A stretch of 64,000 nucleotides of DNA. Source: Arcticimaribacter sp965277835 (GTDB lineage Bacteria > Bacteroidota > Bacteroidia > Flavobacteriales > Flavobacteriaceae). The position numbers were made by a program, and so were the translations under genes. The notes under the pieces are model-generated. The model saw only the letters and a list, made by a program, of their open reading frames with translations. It was not told where the DNA came from and did no database searches. Below are positions 28,101 to 40,100 of the stretch, one piece after another (positions within the stretch are counted from its first letter, which is position 1; each line of letters begins with the position of its first letter). The stretch covers positions 1,798,001 to 1,862,000 of the forward strand of contig OZ255841.1 of assembly GCA_965277835.1 (NCBI GenBank), in the 5' to 3' direction.

Positions 28101-31100
28101 TATCCATCACTACAGACTTATTAGTAGCTGGTAACACAATAGTCTCAGGTACGTTTACAGCCTTACAAGCCACCACCACTTTAGCGACTTTAAGTTTAAC
28201 AGGCGCAGTATTAGATTCTAGAGGCAATGCAGGCACGGCAGGACAGGTACTAAGTAGTGGCGCCTCAGGCACACTTTGGACAGCTGCTGCTACAGGCACT
28301 ATAGCCTCAGGTACAGTTACAGACGCTCTCTTACGATGGGATGGCACCGCGTGGGTAGAGAGCACTACTATATTAGTAAGCAGTACAGGTGTATCCATCA
28401 CTACAGACTTATTAGTAGCTGGTAACACGCTAGTCTCAGGTACATTTACAGCCTTACAAGCCACCACCACTTTAGCGACTTTAAGTTTAACAGGCGCAGT
28501 ATTAGACTCTAGAGGCAATGCAGGCACGGCAGGACAGGTACTAAGTAGTGGCGCCTCAGGCACACTTTGGACAGCTGCTGCTACAGGCACTATAGCCTCA
28601 GGTACAGTTACAGACGCTCTCTTACGATGGGATGGCACCGCGTGGGTAGAGAGCACTACTATTTTAGTAAGCAGTACAGGTGTATCCATCACTACAGACT
28701 TATTAGTAGCTGGTAACACACTAGTCTCAGGTACGTTTACAGCCTTACAAGCCACAACCACTTTAGCAACTTTAAGTTTAACAGGCGCAGTATTAGACTC
28801 TAGAGGCAATGCAGGCACAGCAGGACAGGTACTAAGTAGTGGCGCCTCAGGCACACTTTGGACAGCAGCTGCTACAGGCACTATAGCTTCAGGCACAGTT
28901 ACAGACGCTCTCTTACGATGGGATGGCACCGCGTGGGTAGAGAGCACTACTATTTTAGTAAGCAGTACAGGTGTATCCATCACTACAGACTTATTAGTAG
29001 CTGGTAACACACTAGTCTCAGGTACGTTTACAGCCTTACAAGCGACCACTACTTTAGCAACTTTAAGTTTAACAGGCGCAGTATTAGATTCTAGAGGCAA
29101 TGCAGGCACAGCAGGACAGGTATTAAGTAGTGGCGCCTCAGGCACACTTTGGACAGCAGCTGCTACAGGCACTATAGCCTCAGGTACAGTTACAGACGCT
29201 CTCTTACGATGGGATGGCACCGCGTGGGTAGAGAGCACTACTATTTTAGTAAGCAGTACAGGTGTATCCATCACTACAGACTTATTAGTAGCTGGTAACA
29301 CGCTAGTCTCAGGTACATTTACAGCCTTACAAGCGACCACCACTTTAGCGACTTTAAGTTTAACAGGCGCAGTATTAGACTCTAGAGGCAATGCAGGCAC
29401 GGCAGGACAGGTACTAAGTAGTGGCGCCTCAGGCACACTTTGGACAGCAGCTGCGACAGGCACTATAGCTTCAGGCACAGTTACAGACGCTCTCTTACGA
29501 TGGGATGGCACCGCGTGGGTAGAGAGTAGTAGTATATTAGTAAGCAGTACAGGCGTATCGATCACTACAGACTTATTAGTAGCTGGTAACACGCTAGTCT
29601 CAGGCACGTTTACGGCCTTACAAGCGACCACCACTTTAGCAACCTTAAGTTTAACAGGCGCAGTATTAGATTCTAGAGGCAATGCAGGCACGGCAGGACA
29701 GGTACTAAGTAGTGGCGCCTCAGGCACACTTTGGACAGCAGCTGCGACAGGCACTATAGCCTCAGGTACAGTTACAGACGCTCTCTTACGATGGGATGGC
29801 ACCGCGTGGGTAGAGAGCACTACTATTTTAGTAAGCAGCACAGGCGTATCCATCACCACAGACTTATTAGTAGCTGGTAACACAGTAGTATCAGGGACTT
29901 TAGATGTAGTATCGAATACATTAATAGCTGGCAGATTAAGAGTAGCATCAAACACCTTGATATCAGGTAACTTAGATGTTAGTTCAGGGGCTACAATTAC
30001 AGGCGATTTAACAGTCCAAGCGACCACCACTTTAGCGACCTTAAGTTTAACAGGCGCAGTATTAGACTCTAGAGGCAATGCAGGCACAGCAGGACAGGTA
30101 TTAAGTAGTGGCGCCTCAGGCACACTTTGGACAGCAGCTGCTACAGGCACTATAGCTTCAGGCACAGTTACAGACGCTCTCTTACGATGGGATGGTACCG
30201 CATGGGTAGAGAGCACTACTATTTTAGTAAGCAGCACAGGTGTATCGATCACCACGGACTTATTAGTAGCTGGTAACACGCTAGTCTCAGGCACGTTTAC
30301 GGCCTTACAAGCGACGACCACCTTGGCGACTTTAAGTTTAACAGGCGCAGTATTAGACTCTAGAGGCAATGCAGGCACCGCAGGACAGGTACTAAGTAGT
30401 GGCGCCTCAGGCACACTTTGGACAGCAGCTGCTACAGGCACTATAGCCTCAGGTACAGTTACAGACGCTCTCTTACGATGGGATGGCACCGCGTGGGTAG
30501 AGAGCACTACTATATTAGTAAGCAGTACAGGCGTATCGATCACTACAGACTTATTAGTAGCTGGTAACACGCTAGTCTCAGGCACGTTTACAGCCTTACA
30601 AGCGACCACCACTTTAGCGACCTTAAGTTTAACAGGCGCCGTATTAGATTCTAGAGGCAATGCAGGCACCGTAGGACAGGTATTAAGTAGTGGCGCCTCA
30701 GGCACACTTTGGACAGCAGCTGCTACAGGCACTATAGCCTCAGGTACAGTTACAGACGCTCTCTTACGATGGGATGGTACCGCGTGGGTAGAGAGCACTA
30801 CTATTTTAGTAAGCAGTACAGGCGTATCCATCACCACAGACTTATTAGTAGCTGGTAACACAATAGTCTCAGGGACTTTAGATGTAGTATCGAATACATT
30901 AATAGCTGGCAGATTAAGAGTAGCATCAAACACCTTGATATCAGGTAACTTAGATGTTAGTTCAGGGGCTACAATTACAGGCGATTTAACAGTCCAAGCG
31001 ACCACCACTTTAGCGACCTTAAGTTTAACAGGCGCAGTATTAGATTCTAGAGGCAATGCAGGCACGGCAGGACAGGTACTAAGTAGTGGCGCCTCAGGCA

Positions 31101-34100
31101 CACTTTGGACAGCAGCTGCGACAGGCACTATAGCTTCAGGTACAGTTACAGACGCTCTCTTACGATGGGATGGCACCGCGTGGGTAGAGAGTAGTAGTAT
31201 ATTAGTAAGCAGCACAGGAGTATCCATCACTACAGACTTATTAGTAGCTGGTAACACAGTAGTATCAGGTACGTTAGATGTAGTATCAAATACATTAATA
31301 GCTGGGAGATTAAGAGTAGCATCAAACACCTTGATATCAGGTAACTTAGATGTTAGTTCAGGGGCTACAATCACAGGCGATTTAACAGTACAAGCGACCA
31401 CCACTTTAGCGACCTTAAGTTTAACAAGTGTAGTATTAGACTCTAATGGTAATGCAGGCACCGCAGGACAAGTACTAAGTAGTACAGGTACCAGCACAGC
31501 GTGGATAGACAGTACTAGTAGCATCCTAATTTCGGGTGCAGCAACAGACACAACCCTAAGATGGAGTGGCAAACAATGGGTAGAGAGCACTACTATTTTA
31601 GTAAGCAGCACAGGTGTATCTATCACTACAGACTTATTAGTAGCTGGTAACACAATAGTCTCAGGCACGTTTACAGCCTTACAAGCGACCACCACCTTAG
31701 CAACCTTAAGTTTAACAGGCGCCGTATTAGATTCTAGAGGCAATGCAGGCACCGCAGGACAGGTACTAAGTAGTGGCGCCTCAGGCACACTTTGGACAGC
31801 AGCTGCTACAGGCACTATAGCCTCAGGTACAGTTACAGATGCTCTCTTACGATGGGATGGCACCGCGTGGGTAGAGAGTGCTACTATTTTAGTAAGCAGC
31901 ACAGGCGTATCGATCACTACAGACTTATTAGTAGCTGGTAACACGCTAGTCTCAGGCACGTTTACAGCCTTACAAGCGACCACCACTTTAGCGACCTTAA
32001 GTTTAACAGGCGCGGTATTAGATTCTAGAGGCAATGCAGGCACGGCAGGACAGGTACTAAGTAGTGGCGCCTCAGGCACACTTTGGACAGCAGCTGCTAC
32101 AGGCACTATAGCCACAGGTACAGTTACAGACGCTCTCTTACGATGGGATGGCACCGCGTGGGTAGAGAGCACTACTATATTAGTAAGCAGCACAGGCGTA
32201 TCGATCACTACAGACTTATTAGTAGCTGGTAACACGCTAGTCTCAGGCACGTTTACCGCCTTACAAGCGACCACCACTTTAGCGACTTTAAGTTTAACAG
32301 GCGCAGTATTAGACTCTAGAGGCAATGCAGGCACGGCAGGACAGGTACTAAGTAGTGGCGCCTCAGGCACACTTTGGACAGCAGCTGCGACAGGCACTAT
32401 AGCCTCAGGTACAGTTACAGACGCTCTCTTACGATGGGATGGTACCGCGTGGGTAGAGAGCACTACTATTTTAGTAAGCAGCACAGGTGTATCGATCACT
32501 ACAGACTTATTAGTAGCTGGTAACACGCTAGTCTCAGGCACGTTTACCGCCTTACAAGCGACTACCACTTTAGCTACCTTAAGTTTAACAGGCGCAGTAT
32601 TAGATTCTAGAGGCAATGCAGGCACGGCAGGACAGGTACTAAGTAGTGGCGCCTCAGGCACACTTTGGACAGCAGCTGCTACAGGCACTATAGCCTCAGG
32701 CACAGTTACAGACGCTCTCTTACGATGGGATGGCACCGCGTGGGTAGAGAGCACTACTATATTAGTAAGCAGTACAGGCGTATCGATCACTACAGACTTA
32801 TTAGTAGCTGGTAACACGCTAGTCTCAGGTACGTTTACAGCCTTACAAGCGACCACCACTTTAGCGACCTTAAGTTTAACAGGCGCAGTATTAGACTCTA
32901 GAGGCAATGCAGGCACAGCAGGACAGGTATTAAGTAGTGGCGCCTCAGGCACACTTTGGACAGCAGCTGCTACAGGCACTATAGCCTCAGGTACAGTTAC
33001 AGACGCTCTCTTACGATGGGATGGCACCGCGTGGGTAGAGAGCACTACTATTTTAGTAAGCAGTACAGGCGTATCCATCACCACAGACTTATTAGTAGCT
33101 GGTAACACAATAGTCTCAGGGACTTTAGATGTAGTATCGAATACATTAATAGCTGGCAGATTAAGAGTAGCATCAAACACCTTGATATCAGGTAACTTAG
33201 ATGTTAGTTCAGGGGCTACAATCACAGGCGATTTAACAGTCCAAGCGACCACCACTTTAGCGACCTTAAGTTTAACAGGCGCAGTATTAGACTCTAGAGG
33301 CAATGCAGGCACAGCAGGACAGGTATTAAGTAGTGGCGCCTCAGGCACACTTTGGACAGCAGCTGCTACAGGCACTATAGCTTCAGGCACAGTTACAGAC
33401 GCTCTCTTACGATGGGATGGCACCGCGTGGGTAGAGAGCACTACTATTTTAGTAAGCAGTACAGGTGTATCCATCACTACAGACTTATTAGTAGCTGGTA
33501 ACACGCTAGTCTCAGGTACGTTTACAGCCTTACAAGCGACCACCACCTTAGCAACCTTAAGTTTAACAGGTGCAGTATTAGACTCTAGAGGCAATGCAGG
33601 CACGGCAGGACAGGTATTAAGTAGTGGCGCCTCAGGCACACTTTGGACAGCAGCTGCGACAGGCACTATAGCTTCAGGTACAGTTACAGACGCTCTCTTA
33701 CGATGGGATGGCACCGCGTGGGTAGAGAGCACTACTATTTTAGTAAGCAGTACAGGCGTATCGATCACTACAGACTTATTAGTAGCTGGTAACACGCTAG
33801 TCTCAGGTACGTTTACAGCCTTACAAGCGACCACCACCTTAGCAACCTTAAGTTTAACAGGCGCAGTATTAGATTCTAGAGGCAATGCAGGCACGGCAGG
33901 ACAGGTACTAAGTAGTGGCGCCTCAGGCACACTTTGGACAGCAGCTGCTACAGGCACTATAGCCTCAGGTACAGTTACAGATGCTCTCTTACGATGGGAT
34001 GGCACCGCGTGGGTAGAGAGTGCTACTATTTTAGTAAGCAGCACAGGCGTATCGATCACTACAGACTTATTAGTAGCTGGTAACACGCTAGTCTCAGGCA

Positions 34101-37100
34101 CGTTTACAGCCTTACAAGCGACCACCACTTTAGCGACCTTAAGTTTAACAGGCGCGGTATTAGATTCTAGAGGCAATGCAGGCACGGCAGGACAGGTACT
34201 AAGTAGTGGCGCCTCAGGCACACTTTGGACAGCAGCTGCGACAGGCACTATAGCCTCAGGTACAGTTACAGACGCTCTCTTACGATGGGATGGCACCGCG
34301 TGGGTAGAGAGCACTACTATATTAGTAAGCAGCACAGGTGTATCGATCACTACAGACTTATTAGTAGCTGGTAACACGCTAGTCTCAGGCACGTTTACCG
34401 CCTTACAAGCGACCACCACTTTAGCGACTTTAAGTTTAACAGGCGCAGTATTAGACTCTAGAGGCAATGCAGGCACCGTAGGACAGGTACTAAGTAGTGG
34501 CGCCTCAGGCACACTTTGGACAGCAGCTGCGACAGGCACTATAGCCTCAGGTACAGTTACAGACGCTCTCTTACGATGGGATGGTACCGCGTGGGTAGAG
34601 AGCACTACTATTTTAGTAAGCAGCACAGGTGTATCGATCACCACAGACTTATTAGTAGCTGGTAACACAGTAGTATCAGGGACTTTAGATGTAGTATCGA
34701 ATACATTAATAGCTGGCAGATTAAGAGTAGCATCAAACACCTTGATATCAGGTAACTTAGATGTTAGTTCAGGGGCTACAATCACAGGCGATTTAACAGT
34801 CCAAGCGACCACCACTTTAGCAACCTTAAGTTTAACAGGCGCAGTATTAGATTCTAGAGGCAATGCAGGCACGGCAGGACAGGTACTAAGTAGTGGCGCC
34901 TCAGGCACACTTTGGACAGCAGCTGCTACAGGCACTATAGCCTCAGGTACAGTTACAGACGCTCTCTTACGATGGGATGGCACCGCATGGGTAGAGAGCA
35001 CTACTATTTTAGTAAGCAGCACAGGTGTATCGATCACTACAGACTTATTAGTAGCTGGTAACACACTAGTCTCAGGCACGTTTACGGCCTTACAAGCGAC
35101 CACCACTTTAGCAACCTTAAGTTTAACAGGTGCAGTATTAGACTCTAGAGGCAATGCAGGCACGGCAGGACAGGTACTAAGTAGTGGCGCCTCAGGCACA
35201 CTTTGGACAGCAGCTGCTACAGGCACTATAGCCTCAGGTACAGTTACAGACGCTTTATTACGATGGGATGGCACCGCGTGGGTAGAGAGCACTACTATTT
35301 TAGTAAGCAGCACAGGTGTATCGATCACTACAAACTTATTAGTAGCTGGTAACACGCTAGTCTCAGGCACGTTTACAGCCTTACAAGCGACCACCACTTT
35401 AGCAACCTTAAGTTTAACAGGTGCAGTATTAGACTCTAGAGGCAATGCAGGCACCCCAGGACAGGTACTAAGTAGTGGCGCCTCAGGCACACTTTGGACA
35501 GCAGCTGCGACAGGCACTATAGCCTCAGGTACAGTTACAGACGCTCTCTTACGATGGGATGGCACCGCGTGGGTAGAGAGTGCTACTATTTTAGTAAGCA
35601 GCACAGGTGTATCGATCACCACAGACTTATTAGTAGCTGGTAACACGCTAGTCTCAGGCACGTTTACGGCCTTACAAGCGACCACCACCTTAGCGACCTT
35701 AAGTTTAACAGGCACAGTATTAGACTCTAGAGGCAATGCAGGCACCGCAGGACAGGTATTAAGTAGTGGCGCCTCAGGCACACTTTGGACAGCAGCTGCG
35801 ACAGGCACTATAGCCTCAGGTACAGTTACAGACGCTCTCTTACGATGGGATGGCACAGCTTGGGTAGAGAGTGCTACTATTTTAGTAAGCAGCACAGGTG
35901 TATCGATCACCACAGACTTATTAGTAGCTGGTAACACGCTAGTCTCAGGCACGTTTACCGCCTTACAAGCGACCACCACCTTAGCAACCTTAAGTTTAAC
36001 AGGTGCAGTATTAGATTCTAGAGGCAATGCAGGCACAGCAGGACAGGTACTAAGTAGTGGCGCCTCAGGCACACTTTGGACAGCAGCTGCGACAGGCACT
36101 ATAGCTTCAGGTACAGTTACAGACGCTCTCTTACGATGGGATGGCACCGCGTGGGTAGAGAGCACTACTATTTTAGTAAGCAGTACAGGCGTATCCATCA
36201 CTACAGACTTATTAGTAGCTGGTAACACGCTAGTCTCAGGCACGTTTACGGCTTTACAAGCAACCACCACTTTAGCAACCTTAAGTTTAACAGGCGCCGT
36301 ATTAGACTCTAGAGGCAATGCAGGCACGGCAGGACAGGTACTAAGTAGTGGCGCCTCAGGCACACTTTGGACAGCAGCTGCTACAGGCACTATAGCCTCA
36401 GGTACAGTTACAGACGCTCTCTTACGATGGGATGGCACCGCGTGGGTAGAGAGCACTACTATTTTAGTAAGCAGTACAGGCGTATCGATCACTACAGACT
36501 TATTAGTAGCTGGTAACACGCTAGTCTCAGGCACGTTTACGGCCTTACAAGCGACCACCACTTTAGCAACCTTAAGTTTAACAGGCGCGGTATTAGACTC
36601 TAGAGGTAATGCAGGCACAGCAGGACAGGTACTAAGTAGTGGCGCCTCAGGCACACTTTGGACAGCAGCAGCGACAGGCACTATAGCCTCAGGTACAGTT
36701 ACAGACGCTCTCTTACGATGGGACGGCACAGCGTGGGTAGAGAGCACTACTATTTTAGTAAGCAGCACAGGTGTATCCATCACTACAGACTTATTAGTAG
36801 CTGGTAACACGCTAGTCTCAGGTACGTTTACCGCCTTACAAGCGACGACCACTTTAGCAACCTTAAGTTTAACAGGTGCAGTATTAGATTCTAGAGGCAA
36901 TGCAGGCACGGCAGGACAGGTACTAAGTAGTGGCGCTTCAGGCACACTTTGGACAGCTGCTGCTACAGGCACTATAGCCTCAGGTACAGTTACAGACGCT
37001 CTATTGCGATGGGACGGCACCGCGTGGGTAGAGAGCACTACTATTTTAGTAAGCAGCACAGGTGTATCCATCACTACAGACTTATTAGTAGCTGGTAACA

Positions 37101-40100
37101 CAATAGTCTCAGGCACGTTTACAGCCTTACAAGCGACCACCACTTTAGCAACCTTAAGTTTAACAGGTGCAGTATTAGATTCTAGAGGCAATGCAGGCAC
37201 GGCAGGACAGGTACTAAGTAGTGGCGCCTCAGGCACACTTTGGACAGCAGCTGCGACAGGCACTATAGCCTCAGGTACAGTTACAGACGCTCTCTTACGA
37301 TGGGATGGCACCGCGTGGGTAGAGAGCACTACTATTTTAGTAAGCAGTACAGGCGTATCCATCACTACAGACTTATTAGTAGCTGGTAACACGCTAGTCT
37401 CAGGCACGTTTACGGCCTTACAAGCGACAACCACTTTAGCGACTTTAAGTTTAACAGGCGCAGTATTAGATTCTAGAGGCAATGCAGGCACCGTAGGACA
37501 GGTACTAAGTAGTGGCGCCTCAGGCACACTTTGGACAGCTGCTGCTACAGGGACTATAGCCTCAGGTACAGTTACAGACGCTCTCTTACGATGGGATGGC
37601 ACCGCGTGGGTAGAGAGCACTACTATATTAGTAAGCAGCACAGGCGTATCGATCACTACAGACTTATTAGTAGCTGGTAACACGCTAGTCTCAGGTACAT
37701 TTACAGCCTTACAAGCGACCACAACCTTAGCGACTTTAAGTTTAACAGGCGCAGTATTAGACTCTAGAGGCAATGCGGGCACCGCAGGACAGGTATTAAG
37801 TAGTGGCGCCTCAGGCACACTTTGGACAGCTGCTGCGACAGGCACTATAGCCTCAGGTACAGTTACAGACGCTCTCTTACGATGGGATGGCACCGCGTGG
37901 GTAGAGAGTAGTAGTATTTTAGTAAGCAGCACAGGCGTATCTATCACTACAGACTTATTAGTAAGCGGTAACACGCTCGTCTCAGGCACGTTTACGGCTT
38001 TACAAGCCACCACTACTTTAGCAACTTTAAGTTTAACAGGTACAGTATTAGACTCTAGAGGCAATGCAGGCACCGCAGGACAGGTATTAAGTAGTGGCGC
38101 CTCAGGCACACTTTGGACAGCTGCCGCAACAGGCACTATAGCCTCAGGTACAGTTACAGACGCTTTATTACGATGGGATGGCACAGCATGGGTAGAGAGT
38201 AGTAGTTTATTAGTAAGCAGCACAGGCGTATCCATCACTACAGACTTATTAGTAGCTGGTAACACAATAGTCTCAGGCACGTTTACGGCTTTACAAGCGA
38301 CTACCACTTTAGCAACCTTAAGTTTAACAGGTGCTGTATTAGATTCTAGAGGCAATGCAGGCACGGCAGGACAGGTACTAAGTAGTGGCGCCTCAGGCAC
38401 ACTTTGGACAGCAGCAGCTACAGGCACTATAGCCTCAGGTACAGTTACAGACGCTCTCTTACGATGGGATGGCACCGCGTGGGTAGAGAGTGCTACTATT
38501 TTAGTAAGCAGTACAGGCGTATCTATCACTACAGACTTATTAGTAAGCGGTAACACGCTAGTCTCAGGCACATTTACAGCCTTACAAGCGACGACCACTT
38601 TAGCTACCTTAAGTTTAACAGGTGCAGTATTAGACTCTAGAGGCAATGCAGGCACGGCAGGACAGGTACTAAGTAGTGGCGCCTCAGGCACACTTTGGAC
38701 AGCAGCAGCTACAGGCACTATAGCCTCAGGTACAGTTACAGACGCTCTCTTACGATGGGATGGCACAGCATGGGTAGAGAGTACTACTATTTTAGTAAGC
38801 AGTACAGGCGTATCCATCACTACGGACTTATTAGTAGCTGGTAACACACTAGTCTCAGGTACATTTACAGCCTTACAAGCGACCACCACTTTAGCAACCT
38901 TAAGTTTAACAGGTGCAGTATTAGATTCTAGAGGCAATGCAGGCACGGCAGGACAGGTATTAAGTAGTGGCGCCTCAGGCACACTTTGGACAGCAGCTGC
39001 TACAGGCACTATAGCCTCAGGTACAGTTACAGACGCTCTCTTACGATGGGATGGTACAGCATGGGTAGAGAGCACTACTATTTTAGTAAGCAGCACAGGT
39101 GTATCCATCACTACAGACTTATTAGTAGCTGGTAACACAATAGTCTCAGGTACATTTACAGCCTTACAAGCGACCACAACTTTAGCAACCTTAAGTTTAA
39201 CAGGCGCAGTATTAGATTCTAGAGGCAATGCAGGCACGGCAGGACAGGTACTAAGTAGTGGCGCCTCAGGCACACTTTGGACAGCTGCTGCTACAGGCAC
39301 TATAGCCTCAGGTACAGTTACAGACGCTCTCTTACGATGGGATGGCACCGCGTGGGTAGAGAGCACTACTATATTAGTAAGCAGTACAGGAGTATCGATC
39401 ACTACAGACTTATTAGTAGCTGGTAACACACTAGTCTCAGGTACGTTTACCGCCTTACAAGCCACCACCACTTTAGCGACTTTAAGTTTAACAGGTGCAG
39501 TATTAGACTCTAGAGGCAATGCAGGCACCGCAGGACAGGTACTAAGTAGTGGCGCTTCAGGCACACTTTGGACAGCAGCTGCGACAGGCACTATAGCTTC
39601 AGGTACAGTTACAGACGCTCTCTTACGATGGGATGGCACCGCGTGGGTAGAGAGTAGTAGTATATTAGTAAGCAGTACAGGTGTATCCATCACTACGGAC
39701 TTATTAGTAAGCGGTAACACAGTAGTCTCAGGTACTTTAGATGTAGTTTCAAATACAACAATCACAGGCGATTTAACAGTACAAGCGACCACTACTGTAG
39801 CGACTTTAAGTTTAACAGGCGCAGTATTAGACTCTAATGGTAATGTAGGTACAGCTGGGCAGGTATTAAGTAGTACAGGAACGCGTACAAATTGGGTTAG
39901 CTCTAATGTTAAAACCATACAGACGTTAACAGTATCGGGTAGTGTCAATGTAAATACAGAACTCCTAATATTAACCCCGACAGGTAATATAGAAATTACA
40001 CTTGCAGATGTAGCAACGTTACCTATTGGTTTCCAACTTATAATTAAGCGTAATCAAGGTTATACAGGAACTAACGATAGTATTATTATAGATGGTTTTG

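Noticed and set aside
17410..39948. Antisense open frame of 7,512 codons on the minus strand
   Set aside because: It mirrors the repeat array. Because the module has no stop in that antisense frame, every copy stays open. Its protein shows no coherent domain, and third-position changes follow the plus frame.
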